Assembly (NCBI RefSeq): GCF_964340395.1
Contig: NC_135560.1
Span: 693,001 to 757,000, forward strand
Direction of reading: 5' to 3'
Source of the DNA: Glandiceps talaboti
Lineage: Eukaryota; Hemichordata; Enteropneusta; Spengelidae
Length of the DNA: 64,000 nucleotides
The translations under genes and the position numbers were made by a program. How positions within the stretch are numbered: position 1 is the stretch's first letter; every line of letters begins with the position of its first letter. The notes beneath the pieces were generated by a model. The model was not told the DNA's origin, did not search any database, and saw only the letters and a list, made by a program, of their open reading frames with translations. This document shows positions 12,062 to 25,133 of this stretch, piece by piece.

Positions 12062-14485
12062 TTCTAGGAACTGCTGTTCGATTTTACACTTCTGATATGT
12101 TGGGTACGGCAGATGAACGTCGCCCAGGCTGTATCAACTATCATCTACCTGTTGCTTACGTTTCTATCTGGTATCATGTCGATTTCAGCATCTGCGCAGT
12201 ACACTTGCGCCAACATTAACTAACTATGGAAATGTACTGGACGATTCCAATGTAATGTGCATGTTGGCGTAGTAGCGTGGGGGCATTTGGTACAGATATT
12301 GGCGTACAGCTGTGGAAACAGTGTCCCACTGTCACATATTTGTTTTTTATCTCATAGAGAAGTAAACCACTACCAATGTAGTAAAGCAGCTTCTTTGTTA
12401 GCTTTAGTAGATAAGTTGACGATGTGCACGCTTCCCTCCCAAAGTTACAAAATGTTCTGAACGACCAGCAATATAAAACTGGAGTGTTATTTTGAGAACA
12501 AATTAAAAATGTTAGTTCTGTCATACATTTTCCAATATGTTTGTTATTTGTCTAATTTACGGTTTTGAAACCTTAATTATGTGTATCCCACTTACATTTG
12601 CCATGCTCTTCGTCCTCTGCATATTCGTTTTCATCAGCAATTGAGCTTGTTGGTGTCTCCCTGGGTACAGGGTGGATTGGGGCGCAACAAACAGTGGTAC
12701 GAGATGCCATTTTTTAATACACGTCAACAAAACACTCCTAACTTTCCAAATATAGTGGTTTGAGAATATTGGGATTTTATTATAGTTTCTCATTTATTTA
12801 TCCTTAGAATCGAGCTGCATAACCATGCATCGTTCCAACATCCCAATTCCTCACCCCACCACACCCCTACCCCACACCACCCCTAGTATTTTATCACACC
12901 ATGCATGATCTGTCAAATCAACTTATAAGCTTAAGATTTGTGCAGATATAAGGTCATTGACATTCCCTTCATGTAAATTTGAGAAAAAAATATTTTGGCC
13001 CACATCCATTTTTATCAGAAAGATAAATAAACCATCTGTGTTTTAATAACAAGTAAACTGATTACCACCTATTTTTGGTTATACTCACATGACATCTACG
13101 ATTACGTACGAATAATATATTCAGGGTTATTTATTACCTCGGAGCCGTAAAACAAAATATATGTTTCGGATGTCTGGTTCATTTCAGAAGCAAAGAGGCC
13201 CTGGATCTCATTTGCATTGTGATTGAGGTTGGGCAAGCAAGCTGTTAATAGCTAAGAATATCTGTGCCTGCTATCGGAAAGGGTCATTACGCCTATTTAT
13301 ACGAGTGATGTGTGAATTGTAGATAAATGTGTAAATGATAGTGAATAGGCTAGGCCGGTGAGTGACTTGGAATTATATTTATGATTTGTACGCATTGATA
13401 GTCACGTGACCAATATAAGAACTTTATCATCTTAGAAAGTAGTCGTTACGTACGTGACGTTAGATGTAAAAGGTGTGAGAGTTAAGAGTTTAGAGACGGT
13501 AATTTCTGAAATTATATAGTTCATACTTTCAAATTTCCGTTATAATCGATTATTGAAGTGTGTGGACTCGTGTATTTGCATTGATGTAATAAAGCAAAAG
13601 ACACTACACCCTTATACATTGACTTTCGATACGTATGTCAAGTAAACTTATTTCACAAATATTAAAACCGACTTTGTTACTTATAATTACATTTAATAGT
13701 TTGAACAATAATTGAACCATAATATTCATATTGCTGTCTCTGATATGATATGCACAATGAGAATTACACTACTTATTAGCCAATTAATGTATTTCATTGT
13801 TGTGCACCTACTCGTATAACTCATTTAACGCATTGGTATGTGTTTCAATTTTAAGATAGATTATTGTTAGTGTTATTTTTAAAATAATTAATATTACTAT
13901 TTTATTAATTTCACCTTTTAATTTTTGCACTGTACACTTTATATTTATATTATTTTACTGTGCTTTGTAACCTCTTTGGAATTATTATGTTTTTAAATAA
14001 AGTTGAGCATTTGACATATGACCTCTCGTGTAGTCGCAAGCTAATCCTTGATACGAAATCTATGAACTCCCTTATTACAGTACTGTATATTCTTGTATGG
14101 ACCACAAACCTACCAGGTCAAGTTGTCATATATATTACACTGGAATTTATTATGTTCAGCTATATGTACTAGTATAACTTTGATGTTGGTTGGATTGTGA
14201 TTGTTTTCTTTCAAAAAGCTGGTGTCTCTGATGATGTTGCTTTTTAAAAGAAGCATGGGATAAAGAAATATGTAACATTTCATTTATTTAATAACGAAGT
14301 AATTATAATCTATCTAAAATCTAATTTCTTTTACGTGTTCATTTTGTCTGTGAATGGATGTTGTAGTTGTGTTAAGTTTCCTAGAATGACGATATTGAAA
14401 AATGTTCCGATGTAAATCTGACAGTAAAACTAGTCATGCAAATAGGTAGCATGTGATAATAAACCCAGGTATATGAATGGATACT
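12062..14485. other. Intergenic or 5'-flanking sequence
   Basis: No recognised coding sequence on either strand. Short frames near 12216-12524 and 12557-12793 lack motifs. A run with CCCCACCACACCCCTACCCC occurs near 12855. The stretch 13600-14360 is AT-rich with nothing distinctive. Confidence 0.5.
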
Positions 14486-15836
14486 GTTAGGATATGAGAG
14501 TAAACATAGACATATAAATGGATACCCAACAGGATCTGATAGTAAACATAGACACATAAATAGGTACCTAACAGGATCTGATATTAAACATAGACATATA
14601 AATGGATACCTTACAGGATCTGATATCAAACATAGACATATAAATGGGTACCTTACAGGATCTGATATCAAACATAGACATATAAATGGGTACCTTACAG
14701 AATCTGATATTAAACATAGACATATAAATGGGTACCTTACAGAATCTGATATTAAACATAGACATATAAATGGATACCTTACAGGATCTGATATCAAACA
14801 TAGACATATAAATGGGTACCTTACAGGATCTGATATCAAACATAGACATATAAATGGATACCTTACAGGAACTGATATCAAACATAGACATATAAATGGG
14901 TACCTTACAGGATCTGATATTAAACATAGACATATAAATGGGTACCTTACAGGATCTGATATCAAACATAGACATATAAATGGGTACCTTACAGGATCTG
15001 ATATTAAATATAGACATATAAATGGGTACCTTACAGGATCTGATATTAAACATAGACATATAAATGGGTACCTGGTAGGATCTGATAATAAAATAGACAT
15101 ATAAATGGGTACCTGACAGGATCTGATATTAAACATAGACATATAAATGGGTACCTGACAGGAGTCTGATATTAAACATAGACACATAAATCAATACCTG
15201 ACAGGATCTGATATTAAACATATACATATAAATCAATACCTGACAGGATCTGATATTAAACATAGACATATAAATGGGTACCTAACAGGATCTGATATTA
15301 AACATAGACATATAAATGGGTACCTGACAGGATCTAATATTAAAAATATACATATAAATCAATACCTGACAGGATCTGATATTAAACATAGACATATAAA
15401 TCAATACCTGACAGGATCTGATATTAAACATAGACATATAAATGGGTACCTGACAGGATCTGATATTAAACATAGACACATAAATAGGTACCTAACAGGA
15501 TCTGATAGTAAACATAGACATATAAATGGGTACCTAACAGGATCTGATATTAAACATAGACATATAAATGGGTACCTGACAGGATCTAATATTAAAAATA
15601 TACATATAAATCAATACCTGACAGGATCTGATAATAAACATAGACATATAAATGGGTACCTGACAGGATCTAATATTAAAAATATACATATAAATCAATA
15701 CCTGACAGGATCTGATATTAAACATAGACATATAAATCAATACCTGGTAGGATCTGATATTAAACATTGACATATAAATGGGTACCTGACAGGATCTGAT
15801 ATTAAACATAGACATATAAATGGGTACCTGACAGGA
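14486..15836. repeat. Minisatellite of a 42-bp unit, about 31 copies
   Basis: The units contain GACATATAAATGGGTACC, then TTACAGGATCTGATAT or TGACAGGATCTGATAT. Because 42 is divisible by three, the minus strand stays open for 268 codons, with a 14-residue repeat. TTACAG units (14580-15060) are followed by TGACAG units (15090-15836), and some of the latter carry AATCAATACC in place of AATGGGTACC. The open frame looks like a by-product of the unit length. No start context, splice site or homology supports a protein. Confidence 0.95.
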
Positions 15837-15843
15837 GTCTGTC

Positions 15844-15889
15844 GTGTGTGTGTGTGTGTGTGTGTGTGCCTGTGTGTGTGTGTGTGTTT
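15844..15889. repeat. (GT)n microsatellite
   Basis: A GT run interrupted once by CC, directly abutting the 42-bp array. Confidence 0.95.
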
Positions 15890-16200
15890 TGGATTTTGGT
15901 AAATATCTAATGAACATTAATTAGTCATTTGCATAATTAATCGGTTTTAGTAGTAAGGCCTCATCTTTGAAACGTAGCTGTGAAATAAAATTCCCCCTTC
16001 CTACAAACTCGAAGGTAAAACAATCCTCGACTAGATATTAAATAGTAGAAAGGAGTTGAATATTTTCCCCTCCATAATGATCTTTTCCTTTTCTATCATT
16101 TTCTCTTACTGTTATTGGTAAAGGTGGTAGATGGCGACCTCGGATCTTGCGCATAAACCATAAGCACAATTCATTTCACTGCTAATGAAAAAAGCAAATG
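15890..16200. other. Unassigned sequence
   Basis: No recognised feature. A minus-strand frame overlapping 16112-16300 continues the neighbouring possible exon in another frame but carries no motif. Confidence 0.4.
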
Positions 16201-16522
16201 TTACACCGGCTTCCAGCTTCGAGATTCCGGATTGCTGGGTTTCAAGGCCACAAGGATTTTTGGATTTTTGGACAAGTACAATACACATGCCTTTGTCCAA
16301 TCATTGTACAGAAAATGGCCCATACCTATCCAAAGTGTTTGGTTATCCGTTGAACAGGTTTTTATTTGTGATGGCGTTATGCTGAATTTCTCTGACCACA
16401 TCAACCAATTATCATGAAGCCAAATAGATGTGATGTTTAGCTCTATATCTAAATCATAATAACCAGGAAGGCATTTGTATCTGCTACCGTTGTTGTCACT
16501 GTACATGTACGCCGCAAGTCGC
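16201..16522 (-). CDS. Possible exon of an unknown secreted-type protein
   Basis: A minus-strand open frame starts just after a pyrimidine-rich tract with a TGGTAG acceptor-like end at about 16523 and runs about 107 codons to TAA at 16201. Composition is unlike the surrounding repeats: several Trp residues, three N-glycosylation-type sites (NGS, NIT, NQT) and scattered Cys. No family is recognised. It could be the last exon of a small gene or a pseudogene. The 3' part (PKILVALKPSNPESRSW) is also open in an overlapping frame, so chance or repeat origin cannot be excluded. Confidence 0.3.
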
Positions 16523-16775
16523 CCTACCAGCACAAAACACAATAGTATGGTTAAATTTATAATACATATTCATACATTGATTATACATGACTCATCTTCA
16601 TACTATGTACCAGAATATACCTCCACCTCTTCTGTTGGTGGTGTGAGCTTCAACATACATATTCACCTCCCGTAAGGCTGGAGTCAGGATTTAAGGCAGG
16701 GGGGGGGGTTATTTATTTATTGATCCTCAAGGATATGTAGTATACAACTCACAAAAGTCCAGGCGAAACAACTAC

Positions 16776-16864
16776 ACAAATACAAATACAAATACAAATA
16801 CAAATACAAATACAAATACAAATACAAATACAAATACAAATACAAATACAAATACAAATACAAT
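16776..16864. repeat. (AAATAC)n microsatellite
   Basis: About 14 copies of a hexanucleotide. G-runs (16699-16708 and 16911-16922) flank the region. Confidence 0.95.
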
Positions 16865-17021
16865 ACACTTAGTACACAAATACAACTTCCTTTCTCGCCC
16901 CCAAGAGAAATTGGGGGGGGGGGCGAGAAAAAAATGATATATTCAGTGATGAGTTGGGTCATAGCCATGCGAATGTATTTGTGTATTCCTTCCTCTGTCT
17001 GTCTGTCTGTCCGTCCGTCGT

Positions 17022-17651
<630 letters not shown>

Positions 17652-19152
17652 TCTCAACCATAACACTGCTCACATGTCGACCATAACACTGCTCACATGT
17701 CAACCATAACACTGCTCACATGTCGACCATAACACTGCTCACATATCAACCATAACACTGCTCACATGTCGACCATAACACTGCTCACATATCGACCATA
17801 ACACTGCTCACATATCAACCATAACACTGCTCACATATCAACCATAACACTGCTCACATATCAACCATAACACTGCTCACATGTCGACCATAACACTGCT
17901 CACATATCAACCATAACACTGCTCACATATCAACCATAACACTGCTCACATGTCGACCATAACACTGCTCACATATCAACCATAACACTGCTCACATGTC
18001 GACCATAACACTGCTCACATATCAACCATAACACTGCTCACATATCAACCATAACACTGCTCACATATCAACCATAACACTGCTCACATGTCGACCATAA
18101 CACTGCTCACATATCAACCATAACACTGCTCACATGTCGACCATAACACTGCTCACATATCAACCATAACACTGCTCACATGTCGACCATAACACTGCTC
18201 ACATATCAACCATAACACTGCTCACATGTCGACCATAACACTGCTCACATATCAACCATAACACTGCTCACATGTCGACCATAACACTGCTCACATATCA
18301 ACCATAACACTGCTCACATATCAACCATAACACTGCTCACATGTCGACCATAACACTGCTCACATATCAACCATAACACTGCTCACATGTCGACCATAAC
18401 ACTGCTCACATATCAACCATAACACTGCTCACATATCAACCATAACACTGCTCACATATCAACCATAACACTGCTCACATGTCGACCATAACACTGCTCA
18501 CATATCGACCATAACACTGCTCACATATCAACCATAACACTGCTCACATATCAACCATAACACTGCTCACATGTCGACCATAACACTGCTCACATATCAA
18601 CCATAACACTGCTCACATATCAACCATAACACTGCTCACATGTCGACCATAACACTGCTCACATATCAACCATAACACTGCTCACATATCAACCATAACA
18701 CTGCTCACATGTCGACCATAACACTGCTCAAATATCGACCATAACACTGCTCACATATCAACCATAACACTGTTCACATATCGACCATAACACTGCTCAC
18801 ATGTCGACCATAACACTGCTCACATATCAACCATAACACTGCTCACATGTCGACCATAACACTGCTCACATATCAACCATAACACTGCTCACATATCAAC
18901 CATAACACTGCTCACATATCAACCATAACACTGCTCACATGTCGACCATAACACTGCTCACATATCAACCATAACACTGCTCACATATCAACCATAACAC
19001 TGCTCACATGTCGACCATAACACTGCTCACATATCAACCATAACACTGCTCACATATCAACCATAACACTGCTCACATGTCGACCATAACACTGCTCACA
19101 TATCAACCATAACACTGCTCACATGTCGACCATAACACTGCTCACATGTCCT
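17652..19152. repeat. Satellite of a 23-bp unit, about 65 copies
   Basis: A strikingly regular array of ACCATAACACTGCTCACATNTCN. Two positions vary together: one unit type reads CATGTCG and the other CATATCA. Mixed types (CATATCG, CATGTCA) are rare. The CATGTCG type creates a GTCGAC site and the only CpG in the unit. Types follow each other in short patterns of one CATGTCG unit and one to three CATATCA units. Unit length is almost constant from end to end. Confidence 0.98.
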
Positions 19153-19739
19153 ATGAAGTTTGTTTGAGATAGCGTTTACTTTTAATGAACTTTTAATGAG
19201 TAATTGGCATCATTAATAATCTTCGGTAATTAAGCAAACTGCTTTATCTTCGGAATGCACACTTCAAATTCCATATAATTTGGTACACACCTCAACCACG
19301 AGAAAGCACACACATTCTCTATAGCCTGTTGGTATACTTTTTAAATTGTAATTAGTAATTTGCATAATTAATGATTTTTGGTATTTGTCGTTTGTTTTGT
19401 TATGACACAAAACATGGAATACAGGTAAATAAAGGCAACTAGGCGCTTTCACCACATCAGATTTTAATCAGATTGGGCCTCACCCTTCAATCTTGATTTT
19501 GGGGAGAAACCATGATTGTTAGAGTGGAGGGTATTAGGGAATGTCCCCTTCCATGGTCAGCACTCTTTTTGAAAATAAAGGCATGTAGAGGCATACAATT
19601 TCAAACAATGCACATTATTGAAAGCCATAGAAATACTAGAATATTGTCAAAATTTTACTGCCAGTGCATTATTTGGTTATATTGTCTACATTATAAAATA
19701 AAGAGATATTTAGATGGTAGACCGTAGACCCTCGGTTGG
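19153..19739. other. Non-coding, fragments of a dispersed repeat
   Basis: The stretch contains phrases such as GTAATTTGCATAATTAATGA that recur near 19830, 20810 and 58320. No coding sequence is recognised. Confidence 0.4.
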
Positions 19740-21200
19740 TGGCGGGTCTATGGGCTAACATATATACTAAATTGTATTGAAATTGAAGTATGCATTCTTA
19801 ACATATATAGCCTAATTACCGAAAATTATTAATTATGCAAATTATTCATTAAACGTTTAAGCTAAATCAATAAACTTTATAGGATATATGAGCTTTGTCA
19901 TGGTTTAACGTATGTATCAAGTTATATTGAATTTGAAGTATGCATTTCAACAGTCTACTTATTAAAAAGTATTAATTATATATATGTAAATGATCGGTAA
20001 TTAAAGGATCGGATGTTTACCAAAATCTGATCAGTACTTTCTATTGCTACAAGTTTCAGTAGAATCGATGCAGTAGATTTTTTAGATATCGTGTCCACAT
20101 ACATACATACATACATACATACATACATACATACATACATACATACATACATACATACATGCAAAATGCAGATTCCAAGCCGGCCACTCTAACCATTCGC
20201 AAATCTGGACATGCATTCATACATGATAGAGATAGACTACATGCCCTGAGAGAAATCTCTAAAATGTACAGTATTTGTATTTGTACACAGTAGGACTTTG
20301 TAGGAATCAATATTGTTTAGATGTAAAGTAAAGAAATATTCAGTTTACGCAGTTTTCTTAATTGCAAATTTCTAAAACTCAAAGTACCATACTAAAGTGA
20401 ACTAATGTATGAGTATTGAAATAATGATATTTTTTCAATTATTTTCATTTATAAGCACATAATATACCAATAATGATTTCAACAACCAGATTTTTAACCA
20501 GTTGTTCGTTGGATGATGTGTAGGAGTCATTCAGTCATGTTGTACCAAGATATACAAGAGACTTGGTTAACGTGTCACAGACATTCGTCGTCATCACCAT
20601 AGATCAATAAATCATGTCTTTAAATGGAGCGATAGGCTGCATTTAGAGACAGTTCTTTCATTTACCAGATTCAACAGAGATCAGTTCTTTCATTTACCAG
20701 ATTCAAAATGAATACCTACACACATTGTTGGAATGCAAAATTCGGAACTATAGCTATTATACATGATCGATGTACCACTTAAGTATGCATTCTTAAGATA
20801 TAGCCTAATTACCGAAATCATTAATTATGCAAATTATTCATTAAGATTGTAAGCTATATCAACAAACTTTATAGAACATAAGCGCTTTGTTGTGGTTAAC
20901 CAACTACATTATATCAAAATTGAACTATGCATTATTAAGATATTGCCTACGTAGGTATTTTGTTATGGTTAAAGTATGTTGAATTTGAAGTAAGCTTTCC
21001 AAAGATATAACCTAATTACTAAAACGTTAACCATTAGCTACATTATGGAAATAACTAATAAATGTTCATTGGATGTTTACCAAAATCTATTCAGTTCTTT
21101 TAATTACCATAATATGGTAATTAAAATTAAAATTTCATTAGAATCGATGAAGTAGTTTTTGAGATATCGGACAGACAGAAGCATAACATAACCACCCCTT
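19740..21200. repeat. Two degenerate copies of a dispersed repeat in direct orientation
   Basis: The segments around 19780-20080 and 20780-21190 share AAGTATGCATTCTTAA, TAGCCTAATTACCGAAA and TTATGCAAATTATTCATTAA in the same order. Both run to a GAATCGATG..GTAG..TTTT..GATATCG end that opens into ATAC or CAGACAGA repeats. The second copy ends with ACCACCCCTTATAGGAGGTA, similar in style to the element at 58012-58752. Confidence 0.6.
20099..20161. repeat. (ATAC)n microsatellite
   Basis: About 15 copies of a tetranucleotide at the end of the first dispersed-repeat copy. Confidence 0.95.
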
Positions 21201-21235
21201 ATAGGAGGTAAAATGGTCCTGTGTAGTTTTTGTCT

Positions 21236-21665
21236 TAACACGTCTACGGCTGCCTTCCACGTCTCGTAAAGATTATCTCCTTCTTATCCTCAAACATGCC
21301 AAAAATACTAAAACTTTTCCTATCAATCTTCTAGCACCTACTCATCACATCTCCACAGGTTTCTGATTGGCTTTTGAGTTCCTTCCAAGATGTTCTCAAT
21401 ATCTTAAGCCAACATCACATTTCAAAAGCTTGCATTGTATTTCCATGTTATTCTTAGAGCCTATATGTATCTGATCCATATGTGTCACGCTATCGCGAGA
21501 ACTTCTCCCATTGCTCCTGCTGACATCTAGAAAGCTAGAGGAATTTCTATAGCTACCAAAGTTCACGCAAGAGGTTTTGAGACATCAAGTCGCGTTATAA
21601 ACAATTGGTGGATGTACCACATTATAACCAGTACTTTCACATTCTATCCTTTTTATTGTGTTGCA
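21236..21665 (+). pseudogene. Decayed DIRS-type tyrosine recombinase remnant (tentative)
   Basis: Reading the plus strand through stops gives fragments such as APAD followed closely by VHARGFETSSRVIN. These recall the C-terminal catalytic region of DIRS-family recombinases (APAD, then H-x-x-R, then an aromatic and STF-like end). Here the H/R spacing is already altered and stops are present. This is a weak call made from pattern only. A chance match is possible. Confidence 0.3.
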
Positions 21666-23492
21666 TACATTACAACTATCAATGTCACTTTAAATAGAGG
21701 AAAAGTAACTGATTTTTCATTATAATTTAGGAAATAACCCTTAAATCGTATGATAAATGTTTTATATCTAGATCAAATACACCCTGTGATTACTTACAAA
21801 TAAATCACCCACAACGTGTGCGTTTAAGTTTAAAATACGGAGAAATTGATGAAAAATTGAACAACTGGATTTATCTTTTTAATGACACCGTTTTTGCCGA
21901 GTCGGACATTGTGTCTATTCAAACACACAGTTGTTGCCATGTCAGCCATCGGCAAATGTGAAAGTATACGAATTACATAATATCAATTACCAACAATAAA
22001 TATGATTTCTAACTCAACTAGAAGAATAGATAAATAATTAAATAAATAAACAAATACATAAATAAATAGATAAATTAATAAACAAATAAATAAATGAATA
22101 AATAAATAAATAGATAAATAAATAAATAATAAAGAAGCCTTCGTAGAAGACGGTCCCTTCAAACAATACAATGAGCATGTGATGGGCAGTTATTGGTTTG
22201 ATTTTGATAACTGACCCTGAAGGTCAATATCAAGGTCAAGGGTCAAGTATCAAAAGATATTTTGTATCTGATAATATGGCGTAGACACTTTAATGGAGTC
22301 TCTATGTATTACAGTTATGCACCAAAATAAGGATTTTTAACTACAAACATGGCTGCTATTCAGTAAAAGTTATATGAGCATAAAACATAATGCTTATGTA
22401 AGTTTTTTTTTCAATATTACTTGGAACCATGATTTAAAAGAAATTGGCAGTATGTAAATACTTCAATGTGTATATGGTAGGCAGGAATTGGCTTGATTTT
22501 GAAAACTGTTCGTGAAGGTCAAAGTCAAGGTCGAGGTCTCCAAAGATAGCATGCATCTGATAACATGGGGGCAGACAATTCAATGGAGTATCTGTGTATT
22601 ATAATAGTTTTTTACGTTATACAGCCAATATTGAATATTACCTACAAATATGGCAGCTATTCAAATTTGCATATATCAAAAAGTATTGGGTGTGCACATG
22701 TCCCATATGATATGTTACCTTTATGATACATTTGACAGAAATTGAATATTGCATGTCTGAGAAGTGGCGGACGGGCAGACGCACGGACGCACGGGTAGAC
22801 AGAACCCATCGTAATAGCCCTGCCTATGGGCTAATAAATACAAAAAACGATAGGTGATAGTGCAAATATAAATCATCAATATTAATCGACAGATAGAGTT
22901 TATAAATAATTTGGTGATATGAACAGGGCAAACGTTACTCGTAACTTATTAGACACCTTGACTGTGTAACTAGAACTAATTATCACTATTATAATCCAAT
23001 CAGATGAACGCATTTAAGGATAATTATCATATGATTTACAGCTGAATGCCAATGTTATTTCAATCACTGTCAACCAAAACCATTTCTACAAAAACATAAA
23101 TGTCAACGAAAAAAAAACATTTGTATCTTATAATGTACAGCTGTTATATATCCATCCTAAGGCTGCTGACAGAATTTACAGCAGCAGTGGACTTGATAAA
23201 AATTGAGGGGGTGACATGGGAGGTTGAAAGGGGGTTCTTGAAAATGATCGACTGTCATAATACACGAGGGCACTAGAAATGCTACACAACATGAATGAAT
23301 ACTATGCTATTTTGACTGTTTCGTTAAAATATGGTTTCTTTAAAATATGTTTACTCTGGCATTTCAGGTTTCTAGTTAAATATTGACTGTGCCCCAAATA
23401 TAAGATACTCAAAGACTTTGACTGATTGAACCAATATACTGTGCATTACCAAACCTGCTATATTACTCAAGGCCTGTTTTTATGAGTTGGAC
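21666..23492. other. Non-coding repeats, including AAAT-rich and AAGGTCA-bearing sequence
   Basis: An AAAT/GATA-rich tract occupies about 22018-22134. A dispersed repeat at about 22190-22835 carries repeated GGTCAA phrases and ends in CGGACGGGCAGACGCACGG and CCCTGCCTATGGGCTAAT. A related copy lies at 62580-63020. No gene is seen. Confidence 0.6.
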
Positions 23493-23810
23493 TGAGCCTA
23501 GTTACATATCGAATCCTAAGAATTAGGCCACGGTTCTTTGACGGTGAAAATATCATCCTAACTATTAGCCGATACAGTGCTGGTAAAAATGTTATGCCAA
23601 CTGTTAGCCGGTACTGTGCTGGTGAAAATATCATGCTGACTGTTAGCTGGTACGGTTGTGGTGAAAACACTTATTGGTGAAAACACCATGCTAATTGTTC
23701 TCAATTCTACTGAAAATATTCAATTAATAAATATTATTGTTCTTGGAGACGAAATTCGTTCAAAAGAATGAAATTCGTTCTTTGAAATTTTAGATCTCAA
23801 TTACGATTCT

Positions 23811-23930
23811 AGGACAACTGCCCCCCCCCCCCACCCAACAACTGCCCCCCACGGAATATTTCCCCCGGACAATTACCCCCCCCCCCCCGACAACTGCCCC
23901 CGAAGGACAACTGCCCCCGAACGAAAAAAA
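23811..23930. repeat. C-rich inverted arm, left
   Basis: Repeats of GGACAACTGCCCCC interleaved with C-runs of up to 14, ending in CCCCCGAACGAAAAAAA. The inverse sequence is at 26620-26792. Confidence 0.8.
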
Positions 23931-24909
23931 TACCGCCAATGGCATTGTAGCACAACTGTACAGTTTTAAAAAATGTTTATCCATATGCTAGTCCATGCTA
24001 ACAATAGGTGTTCATTTGCTGAATAACTATCCAGTTGCCTATCCAACCATGTTGCTATCTTTACGATAAATGTTATCATTTGGCTGTTGCTATGGGCGTG
24101 GTCATGTTGTTAGATATATATGCATACATTTGTGTATGTTTTTGTTCACTTGTGTATGAATTCCTGATATTGTCTTTGCAATACACGTGATCATTTGTGA
24201 AATACACCACCGTTTGACTGTTGCTATGGGCGTGGTCATGGTTACTAGGGTATTTGCATACATTTTTGAATGTTTTACTCACTTGCCTACCAGATGATGT
24301 TGTTATTTGACCAAAATATACTGCCATTTGGTTGTTGCTAAAGGGCGTGGTCATGGTCACTAGGGCCAATTTTGTCAAAATATTATGAAGAAAATCTGCA
24401 GAATAACAGTTTCAAAAACATCTCGCCAAGTTTCAGACTCACTGACCAAGTACTTTTTGAGATATAAGTTTTTGACCAAAAATGAACATTCTTACACCTA
24501 ATTTGCATATCACCCATGGAATCATTGTATGCTTAATATATCTTCGTCCATACATCCCTAAATGCATCCCCATTAAATTTCAGCCCAATCTGCTCAGTAG
24601 TTTTGGAATTATAGATTTTTAACCAAAAAGACACATTTTTAGCCCTAATTTGCATATCACTGATGAAATCATCATGTCAGGAACAAATCTTACTTTAAAC
24701 CCCCTAAAGAATCTTCCAACCAAATTTCGTACCAATCTGCCCAGTAGTTTCTGAGTTTAAGTTTTTTGACCAAAATCACATTTTTTGACCCAAATCACAC
24801 ACCTGTGATGCGATCATTTTGATTTGAACAAGTTCCCAACTAGACACCCAAGGTAATGGACCCACCAAATATCATGGCAATCGGTTCAGCAGTTTTTGAC
24901 TTTAAGTTG

Positions 24910-24968
<59 letters not shown>

Positions 24969-24969
24969 G

Positions 24970-25005
<36 letters not shown>

Positions 25006-25068
25006 GACAGACAGACAGACGCCGGGCGATCCCTATAGCACTACTGAACCTCAGTTCAGTTGTGCTAA
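23931..25068 (+). mobile_element. TACCGCC-family repeat, full-length copy
   Basis: The copy begins TACCGCCAATGGCATTGTAG and ends AGTTCAGTTGTGCTAAAA. TAGCACAACTG near the 5' end is matched by CAGTTGTGCTA at the 3' end, giving subterminal inverted repeats. It contains three internal units of about 115-140 bp, each with GGGCGTGGTCATG. A long body with no open frame follows (ACCAAATTTC.., TTTGCATATCAC), then a CA microsatellite, CAGA repeats and the conserved CGGGCGATCCCTATAGCACT end. It is non-coding and likely non-autonomous. The transposition mechanism is unclear. Confidence 0.8.
24913..25020. repeat. (CA)n and (CAGA)n microsatellite
   Basis: A CA run with GCAC interruptions followed by CAGA tetranucleotides. 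It occurs at the same internal place in every complete copy of the TACCGCC family. Confidence 0.95.
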
Positions 25069-25133
25069 AAAAGCTAGTATTACAGATGAACGGGTTTGTC
25101 ATTCATTAAAAAGTCACCGTCGGCAACTTACCA

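Noticed and set aside
17652-19152. CRISPR-like regularly spaced repeat
   Set aside because: Units are contiguous with no unique spacers, and the surrounding genome is animal. It is a satellite array.
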